A stretch of DNA of 64,000 nt, taken from NCBI GenBank assembly GCA_016708435.1, contig JADJFV010000036.1:124001-188000 (forward strand), read 5' to 3'. Below, piece after piece: positions 34,770 to 46,800 of this stretch (position 1 is its first letter; each line of letters opens with the position of its first letter). The position numbers and the translations under genes were made by a program. Below the pieces are notes generated by a model that saw only the letters and a list, made by a program, of their open reading frames with translations, made no database searches and was not told the origin of the DNA. Source of the stretch: Leptospiraceae bacterium. Lineage in GTDB: Bacteria; Spirochaetota; Leptospiria; Leptospirales; Leptospiraceae.

Positions 34770-34814
34770 AAGCCCTTCTCCTTTGCGGTTTAGTTCCGCA
34801 AAGGAGAAGGGCTT
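34770..34814 (-). terminator. Intrinsic terminator of hppA
   Basis: A perfect 19-bp stem (34770-34788 with 34796-34814) and 7-nt loop are followed on the minus strand by TTTTTT. It is placed 62 nt past the hppA stop. Confidence 0.88.
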
Positions 34815-34875
34815 ACATGTATTAGCCTGTCAACCCCTACAAAGTTGGGGATAGGTCGTCAAGAAGGATAATGTA

Positions 34876-36996
34876 TTACTTAGTCAAAAGTCCACCATGT
34901 GTTACAAAGAATTCCACAAACACTAAGCTGATAATAGCCATGAGTTTGATTAGAATGTTGATAGCAGGACCGGATGTGTCTTTGAACGGATCACCAACAG
35001 TATCCCCTACTACAGCAGCTTTGTGTAAATCAGTTCCTTTTTTGCCAGCAGCTTCTATGTATTTCTTAGCATTGTCCCAAGCACCGCCTGAGTTTGCACT
35101 TGAAATTGCAAGAACCACTCCAGAGACTAACGCACCAGCAAGCATACCTGCCAAGCACTTAATACCGAATAGCCAACCAACTAAGAGTGGAGAAAGAATT
35201 ACAAGGAGTCCCGGAGCTATCATCTCGCGAAGAGCAGCAGTTGTAGAAATGTCTACGCATTTTTTGTAATCAGGTTTACCAGTTCCTTCCATAAGACCAG
35301 GAATTTCTTTGAACTGACGACGAACTTCTTCTACCATGTCTTTTGCTGCATCCCCAACAGATTTCATAGTGAAAGCAGAGAAGATAAATGGAAGCATTGC
35401 ACCAAATAATAATCCACCGAATACGAGTGGATCTAGTAGTTCGATATTTCCAATTGTAGAATCTTGTAGACGAGAACGAGTGATAAAAGCAACAAATAAA
35501 GCAAGTGAGGTTAATGCAGCGGAACCGATAGCAAAACCTTTTCCAACAGCAGCAGTAGTGTTACCTGCAGCGTCTAACGTATCTGTTCTATCTCTTACTT
35601 CTTTTCCAAGACCAGCCATTTCAGCAATACCACCTGCGTTGTCGGATACTGGTCCGTATGCGTCAATGGTAAGACCGATTGCGATAGTAGAAATCATACC
35701 GAGAGCGGCGATTGCGATTCCATACATACCAGCCATTGTGCTTGAACCAACGATTGTGATTACAAGTAATACAACTGGCAATACAGAACTTTTATAACCA
35801 AGAGCTAAACCGTAAATGATGTTAGTTGCAGCGCCTGTGTTACAAGCATCAGCTACTTCTCTTACTGGTTTGTAAGAATGAGAAGTATAAAACTCAGTAA
35901 TCATACCAATTAGCATTCCAGAAAAAAGTCCGAGGATTAGGGAATAATAAACATTCATTTTAGTGATTGTCTTACCAGCTAATTCAAAATCTACCATGAA
36001 TCTATCTGTTACAAAATACATAACAGCAGCTACGATGATAGTAGAAATCCAAAGTTGTTTTTTAAGAGTTCCTTCTACACTTCCGCCTTCTTTTACTCGC
36101 GCAAAAAAAGTTGTGAGTAAACAAGCAGGAATTCCAAATGCAGAAATTAAAACAGGATATAAAAGTGCATTTGTATTTCCACTAAGAGCAGTTGCAGTTG
36201 CACCAATTACGAGAGCAGCACAAGTTGCTTCAGCAGCAGAACCAAAAAGGTCAGCACCCATACCAGCGATATCGCCGACGTTATCACCAACGTTATCCGC
36301 AATAGTAGCAGGGTTACGGGGATCATCTTCTGGAATTCCTTTTTCTACTTTACCAACTAAGTCAGCACCAACGTCAGCGGCTTTAGTGTATATACCACCA
36401 CCAACACGGGCAAACAAAGCAACAGAAGATCCACCAAGACCAAATCCAGCGAGAGCTTCCATCAAAATATGTTTTTCCATTCCAGGATATGCGCCTGTGA
36501 AGATTAAAAAGAGTGCAATGAGTCCGAGGATTGCCATACCGATGAGACCAAATCCCATTACAGCACCAGAATCGAAGGCAACTCTAAATGCTTTAGAGAT
36601 GGATTCTTTCGCAGCTTGTGCAGTGCGAACGTTACCCATGGTTGCGATTCTCATTCCGATAAATCCAGACACACAAGAAATGATTGCTCCTGAAATGAAA
36701 GCAATCGCTGTGAAAAGTCCTTCATTGAAATCTGGAGTCTTTGGATTGTCTAAGAGAAAAAATATAACGACAGTCATTACAGCAATGAAAATACTAATTA
36801 CTTTGTATTCTCTCATTAGAAATGCCATTGCCCCTTCTGCGATTGCAGCCGAGATGGTCTTTAACTTTACATCTTCCGGGGTGTCCTTCCCATTTACTCC
36901 GCCAACTTTGATCGTAATCACTTTACTAGTGAAAACGGCTGCAGTTAAAAGCGAGAGTATAGACATGGCTATGATGATTATTACAGATAGTTCCAT
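34876..36996 (-). CDS. hppA: Membrane-bound ion-translocating pyrophosphatase
   Basis: The protein has 706 residues and about 16 transmembrane helices and couples pyrophosphate hydrolysis to H+ (or Na+) pumping. The catalytic hallmarks [38 protein letters not shown] and the C-terminal [13 protein letters not shown] are all present. The [10 protein letters not shown] segment has Ala at the position that distinguishes K+-dependent enzymes (Lys in the independent group). It is a single gene ended by a strong terminator. A soluble pyrophosphatase is also encoded in this window (58629-59255). Confidence 0.95.
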   Translation of the reverse strand: MELSVIIIIAMSILSLLTAAVFTSKVITIKVGGVNGKDTPEDVKLKTISAAIAEGAMAFLMREYKVISIFIAVMTVVIFFLLDNPKTPDFNEGLFTAIAFISGAIISCVSGFIGMRIATMGNVRTAQAAKESISKAFRVAFDSGAVMGFGLIGMAILGLIALFLIFTGAYPGMEKHILMEALAGFGLGGSSVALFARVGGGIYTKAADVGADLVGKVEKGIPEDDPRNPATIADNVGDNVGDIAGMGADLFGSAAEATCAALVIGATATALSGNTNALLYPVLISAFGIPACLLTTFFARVKEGGSVEGTLKKQLWISTIIVAAVMYFVTDRFMVDFELAGKTITKMNVYYSLILGLFSGMLIGMITEFYTSHSYKPVREVADACNTGAATNIIYGLALGYKSSVLPVVLLVITIVGSSTMAGMYGIAIAALGMISTIAIGLTIDAYGPVSDNAGGIAEMAGLGKEVRDRTDTLDAAGNTTAAVGKGFAIGSAALTSLALFVAFITRSRLQDSTIGNIELLDPLVFGGLLFGAMLPFIFSAFTMKSVGDAAKDMVEEVRRQFKEIPGLMEGTGKPDYKKCVDISTTAALREMIAPGLLVILSPLLVGWLFGIKCLAGMLAGALVSGVVLAISSANSGGAWDNAKKYIEAAGKKGTDLHKAAVVGDTVGDPFKDTSGPAINILIKLMAIISLVFVEFFVTHGGLLTK

Positions 36997-37124
36997 TCAA
37001 ACCTCTACTTGATTGATTGATTTTAAAATTGAATTTTGTGACTATCCGATTAGAATTTTCTAAAAAGGTATAGGTCAAGAGAAAAAAAAAGACTTAAAGA
37101 TTAAAAATTAGTAGGAATTCCTCT

Positions 37125-38270
37125 TTACCTCATTTGTCTCTTCTGAAATAGAATAATTCCAATTCCACTATAAATGAGTGTGAGTATAATTAGGGCAATT
37201 ATTTCAAACCCAATCTCATTTAAGTTAGCGCCAAAATTAAAAACCTTATTCATTGCATTCACAGCGTGCGTCGGTGGCAAAAAATCATTCCACGAAACAG
37301 GGAAATCTCCAATTCTAAATAATTCATTTTTCGGAAACGGATACATGGAACCGGAGAACCACATCAAAATAAAAAGGGGAATATTTCCAATCGTCAATAC
37401 ATCTTTTCCGTTTCTACAAAAACTAGCAACGATCAAACTTGTTCCTTGAATCGAAAGAATACATAGAACTATCGGAAGAAAAATACTTAGATTGCTTCCC
37501 TGAAACTTAAATCCAAATAGAATCGCTGCTCCCATTGTAAATCCAACAGAGACAACTCCAATTAAAAATTGCGCCAGTCCAATACCAATAAAATATTCGA
37601 AAGTAGAAATAGGAGCAAGTTGAATTCTTAAAATAGTGCGCTCTTCAATTTCTCTAATAAACGCAATTGTAGAAGTAAATAAAAGCATTATAATAGAAAA
37701 TACAATTAATCCGGGAACGGACATTTCAAAATCGTTCTTTGTTCCCGAGCTTCCGGAAAATGTTTCGTTGTATTGAATGAATTTTTTTACTTTTGCAATC
37801 TTATAAGCGAAGGATTCTAGTTCGAGAATAACAAGCGTTACCCCGACAAGATACATTGGGTTTGTCATGTCTCCTGTCATTTCGGCTTGGATTGTATTTT
37901 CCAATTTTCCTGATTTACTTTTTTCTAAGATTTCAGAGAAGTCTTCTGGAAGAACAAAACCAGCATGAATCTTTTTTTCTTTCAGTAAACTTTTTAATAC
38001 TTCTCTATCCTTTACATCTGTGATTTGAAATACATTGAATTCATTCTTCTTTTGTGTTTTTAAAATTTCAATCCATTCTTTGCTGTAAGATTTTTCCCGA
38101 AAGCCTCGGTCTAAATTTACAATTCCAATGCTTAAAGAATTCATCCCGCCGGAAAACATCATCCAGTATAAGAATACAAAAAAAGGAGATGCGATAAGCG
38201 TAATAACTAAAGGCCAGAAGTCTCTAAATTGCTCTAAGATATTTTTTTTAAATAAAATCCAGATATTCAT
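37125..38270 (-). CDS. ABC-2 type exporter permease
   Basis: The protein has 381 residues: one N-terminal helix, an extracytoplasmic domain of about 140 residues (SIGIVNLDRGFREKSYSKEW onward) and five further helices. This is the DrrB/YhhJ-like fold of drug or lipid exporters. Its ATG overlaps the end of the ATPase gene by 4 nt, so the two make one transporter. Confidence 0.87.
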   Translation of the reverse strand: MNIWILFKKNILEQFRDFWPLVITLIASPFFVFLYWMMFSGGMNSLSIGIVNLDRGFREKSYSKEWIEILKTQKKNEFNVFQITDVKDREVLKSLLKEKKIHAGFVLPEDFSEILEKSKSGKLENTIQAEMTGDMTNPMYLVGVTLVILELESFAYKIAKVKKFIQYNETFSGSSGTKNDFEMSVPGLIVFSIIMLLFTSTIAFIREIEERTILRIQLAPISTFEYFIGIGLAQFLIGVVSVGFTMGAAILFGFKFQGSNLSIFLPIVLCILSIQGTSLIVASFCRNGKDVLTIGNIPLFILMWFSGSMYPFPKNELFRIGDFPVSWNDFLPPTHAVNAMNKVFNFGANLNEIGFEIIALIILTLIYSGIGIILFQKRQMR

Positions 38271-39214
38271 TCTCTAAGACTCCTTCCTGTCAGGCTAATA
38301 AAAATATCTTCTAGTGTATCTTGCCTGATTTTAAATTCTTTCGGGTGAATTCCTTCTCTTTCCAATCGATTTAAAATTTCTGATAGTTTTTCTTTGATAT
38401 TTTTTCCAGAAATAAAAATTCTATCTCCGGTTACTTTTACAGTTTGTTCGAGAGTTGCGAGACTCACTTGTAGCTTATTCTCATTAACCGCAGCTTGAAT
38501 TTCCAGTTCTAGAATTTCTCCCTTTCCATATTTGCTCTTTAGATATTCTGTTTCCCCTTCTGCAATCAAAGTTCCTCTATCTATGATTGCAATCCTATCA
38601 CAGATACGATCTGCCTCATCCATATTATGCGTTGTAAAAATAACTGTTTTTTTTCTAGCGAGAGATTTTACAAAGTCACGAACTAAAACTCTACTCTGTG
38701 GATCAAGCCCTGCTTCTGGCTCATCTAAAATTAGAATTTCCGGGTCATGCATAAGAGCGAGCAAAATATTGAGTCTTCTTTGCATTCCTCCAGATAAGTT
38801 AGAAGCAATTTCATTCTTCTTTCCTTCAAGCCCTAATTGTTCAAGAAGGGCAAGGCTTCTAGTCTCGGAAGTTTTTTTATCCAGACCATAAACATTTCCC
38901 ATAAAAACCAATTGTTCTTTACAAGTAAGAAGTTTCCAGTAGACAAGACTCTGTGGACAAATTCCAACCCGTTGCCTTGTTTTTTTGTCTTCTGTCGCAA
39001 CTTCTTTTCCATGAAAAAAGATTTTGCCCTTATCCGCTCTGAGACTTCCAGCTATCATAGATATGAGCGTGCTTTTTCCTGCTCCATTCGGACCGAGTAA
39101 TCCGAATAATTCGCCAGAATAAATTTCTAAGTTTATGCTTTGAACAGCTTTTAAATCACCAAAGCTTTTGTTTAGATTTTCAATCTTTAAAACTACAGTC
39201 TTCGATTGATTCAT
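38267..39214 (-). CDS. ABC exporter ATP-binding protein
   Basis: The 315-residue ATPase has Walker A GPNGAGKST, signature LSGGMQRRL, Walker B ILILDEPEAGLDP and the switch His in FTTHNMDE. A C-terminal extension of about 90 residues (LEIQAAVNENKL onward) is typical of the DrrA/CcmA-like group. It partners the overlapping permease gene, and the substrate cannot be told from sequence. Confidence 0.92.
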   Translation of the reverse strand: MNQSKTVVLKIENLNKSFGDLKAVQSINLEIYSGELFGLLGPNGAGKSTLISMIAGSLRADKGKIFFHGKEVATEDKKTRQRVGICPQSLVYWKLLTCKEQLVFMGNVYGLDKKTSETRSLALLEQLGLEGKKNEIASNLSGGMQRRLNILLALMHDPEILILDEPEAGLDPQSRVLVRDFVKSLARKKTVIFTTHNMDEADRICDRIAIIDRGTLIAEGETEYLKSKYGKGEILELEIQAAVNENKLQVSLATLEQTVKVTGDRIFISGKNIKEKLSEILNRLEREGIHPKEFKIRQDTLEDIFISLTGRSLRE

Positions 39215-39223
39215 TTTCTAACT

Positions 39224-40480
39224 CTACTCGTCTAATTCAGCCAACTGCTGTTCGAGCCTACACTTCGGATAACTACCGGGTCTGAGGCTAGTGCCTATAT
39301 ACCCTATCGCTTCTTGTGCCGTGATTACATTTATATTCCAACCAGAAACATAGTGAAGACAAGTATGATGACTATTCTTGCAAAGTATTTGAACTGCTTT
39401 TGGCTTTGGATAAGCCCAGGCAGAGGGAGGATGCATGCAAAGATTTTCTAATCTAGCAATTTTACGCATTCTCTTGATTATCTTTTCATATTGACGAAAA
39501 CAATCTATCATCGGATCTGCTAACTCTGCGTCGAAGTTCTTTTTCTCAACATTATACGCAAACATGGTAATCAATCTTTGCACAATATCGTCTGAATCAG
39601 TCAACTTCTTATTAGCCTCCGAAATGAATCTAGTAATTTTAAGAGCCTCAGTTAAAATTTTAACTGTTTCCTCGTAGTGTTCATTCTCTGAAGGAATAAC
39701 ATTTTTTTCTTTTTCATTAGAAGAATGCCCGAGCATTGGATTTTGTTTGAGTAGTTCGAAGTCAACAGGCTCCGGCATGTCAACCACATAGACTCCTCTG
39801 ATCACATGATCTTGAATAGCTGTAATGATTTCTTCCGACATACCAAGATTACCCGCTATTTGAACATTGAGCTTTGTAAGTTCAATCATCAGCATATCAT
39901 CTAAGTTTGAATTCTTCCAATAATTTGTTCTAAACAAAATCAAGTCTGCACAAAGTCCTGTGAGAAATGCATTACGGTGAATTAGTTTGATTGCATAGCT
40001 TTTCTGAATCACTGTGCCCAGGCAGATTAATCCCATTCGCACAATATGATGAAAAAAATCATTGTCTTCGATCATAATTTCATAGAGAGCCAGAACTAGC
40101 AAATCAGTATAAAACGCATTGTTAATCAAGCTTTCTACATTTTGCATTCCGGAAGGATTTTTCGCAAACAGGATAGAAATAAAACTTTTTTCCGTTTCAT
40201 TTACTATCGGAATAATGGAATTAGCCAGTGCTTTTCTGATTTTGGCAGTAAGTTCTGGAGTGGTTTTAATTTTGAAAGAAGGTGTGTATTGATCAGCAAT
40301 GGATTCTAATTTTTTAATACTGGACTCACGAACATAAACTAAGTCCTTGATTAGAATATTTCCTTTCTTGTCCGTTAATGCCTCTCTCAGTTGCACTATT
40401 CCTAATAATTCTAAATCAGTGATAAACTTTGAAAATTCCTTTAATGCATTGAACTCAATACCTTCTGAACTGATTATCAT
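39224..40480 (-). CDS. Hypothetical 418-residue protein, possibly degenerate HD-type
   Basis: No family is recognised with certainty. The middle (FFHHIVRMGLICLGTVIQ then HRNAFLTGLCADLILF and IQDHVIRGVYV) has histidines spaced roughly as in HD-GYP/HDOD domains, but the HD metal dyad is not intact. The C-terminus holds a Cys/His-rich stretch (LCMHPPSAW, ILCKNSHHTCLHY). It ends 9 nt before the ABC ATPase gene and is divergent from the flavin oxidoreductase gene. Confidence 0.55.
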   Translation of the reverse strand: MIISSEGIEFNALKEFSKFITDLELLGIVQLREALTDKKGNILIKDLVYVRESSIKKLESIADQYTPSFKIKTTPELTAKIRKALANSIIPIVNETEKSFISILFAKNPSGMQNVESLINNAFYTDLLVLALYEIMIEDNDFFHHIVRMGLICLGTVIQKSYAIKLIHRNAFLTGLCADLILFRTNYWKNSNLDDMLMIELTKLNVQIAGNLGMSEEIITAIQDHVIRGVYVVDMPEPVDFELLKQNPMLGHSSNEKEKNVIPSENEHYEETVKILTEALKITRFISEANKKLTDSDDIVQRLITMFAYNVEKKNFDAELADPMIDCFRQYEKIIKRMRKIARLENLCMHPPSAWAYPKPKAVQILCKNSHHTCLHYVSGWNINVITAQEAIGYIGTSLRPGSYPKCRLEQQLAELDE

Positions 40481-40662
40481 AACTCTTCTTTTTTCCCTTT
40501 GCTTTCTTGTGAGACCGTGTAAAAACAGTGCAACATAATGGTTTTAAATGTCCTTACGCAAGTCCAAGCCTAACCTAAAAATATTCTATATATTATGATA
40601 GCTTATATCAATTAAATAATGCAAGATAAAAATTTATTACTTCGTGCGTTAGGCTATTCTTG

Positions 40663-40691
40663 TTGACGAATACTTGTAGATAAAGTATTAA
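40663..40691 (+). promoter_or_regulatory. Sigma70 promoter, leaderless transcript
   Basis: TTGACG (40663-40668), a 17-nt spacer and TATTAA (40686-40691) form a good promoter. The expected start point is within a few bases of the GTG at 40700, so the mRNA would lack a leader, and indeed no Shine-Dalgarno is seen. Confidence 0.6.
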
Positions 40692-40699
40692 ACCATATT

Positions 40700-41779
40700 G
40701 TGAAAATTGGAATCATTGGAAGCGGAATCACGGGTGCAGTTCTAGGAAATCTATTACCGGAAGCAATTGTATACGAGCGAGCTACTCATGTAGGCGGAAG
40801 AACGACGACAAGATTTCTAAAGGATACCGAACGATTTGATATTGGAGCAACTGTTTTCAAAGAAAAAATCGGATACATTGAAAAGGGAATACAAAAGGAA
40901 TTTGATTTTCTAGATTTCTTAAGAACCCGCGTTCCTGATTTAAAAGTAGAACCTCACAAAACGCATCCCGGTTCCTTCCATCCTATTAGTTGTATGCAAG
41001 ACTTATCAGCTAGCCTACTTTCCAAAAACACAGTAGAGCTTTTGCATCATGCAGAGTCCATTACTAAGAGCCCAGACCAGAGCCAATGGATATTAAAATT
41101 TAATAGCGGCAAAACAGAATTATTCGATAAGATAATCCTAACCGCCCCAGTGCCACAAATAATTTCTCTTCTAAAAAATTCAGGTCATATGACTCACTGG
41201 GATGAGGCAATTCGATTTAGAGGCGAATACCGATCATCCTTAGTTCTTACTGGAATCTGGCGCAATCTACCTTCTGAGGTTATACAAAAAGTTAAAGCAC
41301 AAAAAAATTTTACATTCTTATTTAAAGATGAAGATGCAGAGTATATTTCCATCGAAAGTGAAAAGTATAGAAAAAATGATTCAGATCATTCTCTTATTAT
41401 TACGATTCAATTTTCCTCTGCCTTTAGCTCTAAAAATTTAGAGAGATGGTGTGATGCAGAAAAAAAACCAATGTATTATATTCTTAACAGCAACCAATAT
41501 TTCTTCAACCGAGTATTTCACGTATTGGACATTCCAGAAATGATAAGTAAAAATCCAGATCAAATAGATACGCATAAATGGCGTTATTCGCAAGCTGATT
41601 TTTCTTTATTTAAAGACACCGATATAAATCTAGATCATCCCAAACTTTTAGAATACATAGCACTGAGTAAAAAACACAATCTCTGGATGACGGGAGATTG
41701 GATATGGGGCTCTCGCATCGTCCGCTGTGCATTAGGCGCTACAGTTATCGCAAAAGAAATATTAAAAGACAATCACTAG
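40700..41779 (+). CDS. FAD-dependent oxidoreductase, renalase/amine-oxidase-like
   Basis: This 359-residue flavoprotein starts at GTG with MKIGIIGSGITGAVLG, the dinucleotide-binding GxGxxG. VYERATHVGGRTTTRF follows as in the amine-oxidase/renalase group, and GDWIWGSRIVRCALGATVIA at the C-terminus closes the FAD site. The substrate is unknown. A promoter just upstream suggests an independent, leaderless transcript. Confidence 0.78.
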   Translation: MKIGIIGSGITGAVLGNLLPEAIVYERATHVGGRTTTRFLKDTERFDIGATVFKEKIGYIEKGIQKEFDFLDFLRTRVPDLKVEPHKTHPGSFHPISCMQDLSASLLSKNTVELLHHAESITKSPDQSQWILKFNSGKTELFDKIILTAPVPQIISLLKNSGHMTHWDEAIRFRGEYRSSLVLTGIWRNLPSEVIQKVKAQKNFTFLFKDEDAEYISIESEKYRKNDSDHSLIITIQFSSAFSSKNLERWCDAEKKPMYYILNSNQYFFNRVFHVLDIPEMISKNPDQIDTHKWRYSQADFSLFKDTDINLDHPKLLEYIALSKKHNLWMTGDWIWGSRIVRCALGATVIAKEILKDNH

Positions 41780-41800
41780 CATTAACCTTCTGAGTTTTAT

Positions 41801-43815
41801 TTAATACTTTACTTTTGCGAGCAAGCCAATTAGCTTTTGGCTTGCCTTCTCTACTTCGCTTAATTTGGAGCGCGCAGTAGAAATATCCCCTCGATCAATA
41901 TCTCCAAAGATTGGCAAAGCTGAACTATGAACTAGTTTATGAACTGAGTCTATTTCATTCCATTCTTTCTCATGTCCAATCGGAGATGCTGTAGAATGAT
42001 AGAAGATTCCAAAATTACAACGGTTATGATTTAGCTCTAAATCTCTGCTTCCATTTTGAAATGTATTTTCTAATTTCTTTACCCACTCCAAATGAGCATT
42101 ACGCGCGTTATCCAATTCTTGATTAAATTCAGTGTGCTCGAAAAGCGAAATGGTGGATAGATTATTTACACTGATCGTCGTATCATTTATGATTTCTTCC
42201 ATATTGTCTTGGATTTGGTGAATTTCTTCTACCATTGAAATTTCCAAATCGCATATTTGATTGAACTTTCCATAAACCGTTTGTGCATTTTCGTGAATCA
42301 TCCGAGCTGTTGCAGCCAATTCTTCTATTCCTGCTCCTAGAACATTAGTCTTAGTAGAAATCAATTCTGAATTTGTATTAATGCCACCTATACTTTTAAA
42401 AATCTCTGAGAGTTTATCAATTGTTTCCTGATTTCTGGAATACACATAATTAATCTTATCCGCAATTTTGCTGGACTCTTTTGAATTATTTTCAATTTCT
42501 TCTATAATTATCTTAAGATTAATATCAATTTCGCCAATCGTTCGATTGCTTTCTTCTGCTAATTTTCCGACTTCAGAGGCTACTACAGAAAAGCCTTTAC
42601 CATATTCTCCCGCTCTTGCTGCTTCAATAGAAGCATTTAGTGCAAGCAGATTGGTTCTTTTAGATATGCCATTGATCGTTTCCGTAACTTTGTTGATTAT
42701 TAGAGCTTTTTCTGAAAGCTCTTGACTCTTCCGTGAAAAAAAATCAAATCTTTCTTTGATTTCATTGATGATTCCAGAAACATCTATTATCTCTTGCCTA
42801 CTATCGACGGCTCGATTGCTTAAAGAAGTAGAAATTGAATTTAAGCTTTCTACAATATCAGAGAGATTCTGGCTTACATCAGTAATATGTTTCAGAGCTT
42901 TAGATTGTTCCTCGGTTGCTAAGGATATACTTTCGATATCCGATTTACTTTTCGTCAATTGACTTTCGATATGGTGTATATTGGTTGTAAACTGTTTTAG
43001 TTTTCTTCCAATGCGGCTAATGCTGACAATATTCATTCTAAAGCTAGAGAATATTTTCATCAGACTAACTTTTAGGGAATCTGTAAAATGATTAAAAGAA
43101 TTGGCAAGTGTAGCAATTTCGTCTTTTGTTTGCGTTGGAATTTTATAAGTCAAATCTCCTTTTGCCTTAGACAATTCAGTTACAACATGCGTTATATGTA
43201 AGATAGGTTTAAGTAATCCAAAGTGATCAATAAAAGAAGAAAAAATAAAAATAGCCAATCCAAATATAAGAAAGAAAATTTGAATCCCCTCTAAGTATTC
43301 AACTTTTCTTTCAGCATTCTTTTGAAATAAAACAACTGCTTTATCCATTTCAATAAGTAAATTAGAGTTAATATCTATTATGCGTTCTAATTTAGAATTG
43401 TCCTTAGTTTGAAGATAACTGTCAGACTTTTCTTTAAACTCAGTCCAAATGTCGATAACCTTTCTTAATTGTGCGACAACCTCTTCTTCATCGGCTACTG
43501 GCAATATATCGATCTTCTCCCATTTTAAGTCTAATGGGACTTTACCTCCATTGGCAAGTGCGTGTAGAGTTGTTTCAAAAACTTTTCTTGTATTGGCTAA
43601 TGATTCATTAAACTTTTTATCATTTGTTTTTTCAAATAGCAATAGTTCTTTGAACATTTTTTGGGATAACATTCGCTCTCTACCAGCTAAGTTTACAATA
43701 AGCGCATCCCTCTTTTGTAAAGATACGATGTAGACTGTTGAAATAAAAATACTTAGAATGATAAATAGAAAGAGTAAGAGTGGAATTACTAACTTATAAA
43801 AATTTTTGTTCTCAT
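41801..43815 (-). CDS. Methyl-accepting chemotaxis protein with PilJ-type input and CZB domain
   Basis: Domains in order are: an N-terminal helix, a PilJ/type-IV-pilus-transducer motif ([12 protein letters not shown]), a second helix near [15 protein letters not shown] ([13 protein letters not shown]), the methyl-accepting hairpin ([19 protein letters not shown]) and a C-terminal CZB zinc-binding domain ([29 protein letters not shown]). The frame open from 43672 lacks the first helix. An upstream ATG at 43815 (MRTK) joins it if one base is added in the A5T5 run at 43802-43811. It probably senses a redox- or zinc-linked signal and controls CheA. Confidence 0.83.
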
Positions 43816-43869
43816 GATATTTTCAAAAACCTCATTATTTCTAATTAGCTCACCTTTCACAAGACGAGT

Positions 43870-46800
43870 CTATAAAACTTTCATTCCAATCAGAGTAATG
43901 TCATCCGAGGACAATTCCTTGCCTCGAAATTCTAAACCGGAACGAATCACTTCATCAAGAATATCGGATACGGGAAGATTTTTATTTTTCAATAACTCAC
44001 TGTCCAATGCATCTTCATCCCATGTATTGAATTCCGAATCTGTAATTTCAATAAGACCATCAGTAAGAAAAAACAATAAGTCCTCAGATTGCAAATTATA
44101 TATTTCTTCTTCATATTTTATACTTTCCAGAATTCCCAAAGGCTTTCCTTTCTTGCCAAGATGTTGTATTTGTCCATTTCGGATTAATCTTGCCGGAGGA
44201 TGTCCTGCATAGGCAATTTTTAAAGTCTTACGATTAGAGGAAATGACGGAATAGGAAGCAGTAATAAATTGTGCTGCTATATTATTAAAAAGTTTTTCAT
44301 TGCAATAAGATAAAAATTCTGCTGGCTCCATTGAGGTTGCCTTGTTTGAAAAAATAAGTTTTAACATAGCACCAATCATTGCTGCGGAAACTCCATGACC
44401 GGAGACATCTGCAATGAAGATTCCAACTCGATCATCTGGATATATCGCATAATCATAATAATCCCCTCCGACTTCAACCATTGGAATGTATTTGCTAGAA
44501 AAAGAAAGACCATGAACACTTGGATCATTTCTGGGCAATAGATTTTGTTGAACACTTCTTGCTAATTCTAAATCTTTTAGAATTAGCTTTTCTTTTGATT
44601 TTAGATTGAGAAGATTTCTTACTGTAACCACAAGTTCTGAATCATCGAAAGGTTTTGAAAGATACCCATCAGCGCCAGCTCTTACAACTTCTTTTCTAGT
44701 TTCTTCTTCCGCTTTAGCTGTGAGAAGCAAAATGGGAGTTGTTTTAAACAGTATATTTTCTCTAAGTTTTTTAATCATATCAATACCAGAAAGTCTGGGC
44801 ATCATAAGATCTGTAATGATTAAGTCGGGATTATAATTTTCGGCTTTTTGTTTTCCATCCAATCCATCGAAAGCAGTAATAATCATATATCCTTCGCTTC
44901 CGAGAAGCTTTTCAATATATCTTCTTAAATCAGAATTATCATCTACGATTAAAATTTTTTCATTTGATTTTGGATTTTCATAATTCAATTCTTCTTTTTT
45001 AGATTTTTTCTGACTAGAGAATTCGAGAATATCTTGCCTTAGGGAAAAGTCCAAAGGGTTAGAATCAATGTGCTCTTCTGAAACAAGAAGAGTAAACCAG
45101 AATGAAGATCCCTCGCCGGCAACACTTGAATAGCCTACGGAACCATTCATTAACTCAACTAATTGTTTTACAAGAGAAAGTCCAAGTCCTGTTCCTTCTT
45201 GATCTTTAGAAAGAGAAATTTCACTATATCCGAAACGACTAAATAAAAATTTTTGCTTCTCATAAGGAATTCCAACTCCATTGTCTTTAACCAAAACTTG
45301 AATTTGATTTTTGTCGTTACTAAATTCCGAAGTGATAATTTCAATCTTTCCTTTTGCAGGAGTAAACTTATATGCATTAGAAATATAATTGTCGATACAC
45401 TTCTCTAGCTTATCGAGATCGGCTAATACATATAATGCGTCAGAATGTGGAGTAAATGTAATTGATATTTCTTTTGATTTAAGATAAGGAGAAAACGATT
45501 CCGTAATCATTTTCAAAAAAAGATATAAGTTTATAGGTTTGATATCCGCTTTCATTTGTCCCGATGTAATTTTTTGAAGATCGAGAAGTTGATTTACAAG
45601 TTGAAGAAGTCTATTGGAATTTCTCCCAATCATTTCAATCTCTTCCTTGTCTAGTGGACTTTGGTTTCTAATGGCAGCTTGGATAGGACCTTTAATTAAA
45701 GTAAGAGGAGTTCTTAATTCATGAGAGATATTTTGAAAGAATGCGGTTTTTTGTTCATATGCAGTTTGAATAGAAATATTTGCATCCGCCAATTCTTTCG
45801 TCTTTAATGCCACTTCTTCTTTTAGATTATTTGAAAGATGCTCCGCTGTATGATAAGCTTCCGTAAATAAACCAGCAATTGCTCCCGCTTGAACAAATAT
45901 TACCCCAAGAAAACCAAAAGGCATTAACCTCATTCCGACAGGAATAAACCCATTCAACATTAGTATATCGTATAAAACACAAAGGAAGGCAAGGCTGTAG
46001 GCAAAAATAATTGCCCTAGAGAGTCGCCTCTTTCTAATTCGTGCCAGTATCGCTATTGCAATCACAGTCAGCAGTGCAACAAAAACAAAGAACTGCATAT
46101 AGGGCACAAAATAGGAACTTGCCACAGATGGAAGAATCGCAAAAGGAATGGAAATAAAAAAACCAATAGAATAAATCGTAAAGCTAAGTTTATAAGAAAT
46201 TTCTTGCGGAAAAAGATTTTTCATGAATGCAAGATTTGCCATGATTAGAAGTGGAATCGAAATAAATTCAAGTCGGTATTGCAAATCAAATATATTTTGA
46301 TTCACTAGTCTTTGAAAGAATTTCTCAGATGTAAAAATCAATACACAAGTTCCAATACAAAGAAAGGAAAAAAATAAACTTGCTTTGTCGTTTCGTCTTA
46401 AAACCCATAAAAGAAAATGATAAAGGAAAAAAGCAAGATTAATAGAAACTAGAACATATAAAATCGCTTCCTCTTTCATTAAATGTTTAAATTGAAATGT
46501 ATCACGAACAAGGGTCACCGGTTGTCTAAGCCCGCCAAGTCTATGATTGAAGTTTGCGATATGAAAAACTATTTCGTCCGAATTACAATCGGTAAGATTA
46601 ACAGAAAAATAATCATTATAGGGAATTGTATCTTCTCTACTCGTCCCCGGTGTCCCCTGTGTAAGGAGTAATTTTTTTCCGCAGTATAACCGAAATGCAT
46701 TCGCTACCCAACTAGAACTGATTGCAAATCTAGAATTTTGCGGATAGATGATTTTTAATCTGAAAGTTCCGTAAGCCTCTCCTACATTTTCTCTATGTGG

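Noticed and set aside
35963..37012. 349-codon plus-strand ORF opposite hppA
   Set aside because: It is antisense to a fully conserved pyrophosphatase and lacks a ribosome-binding site or domain.
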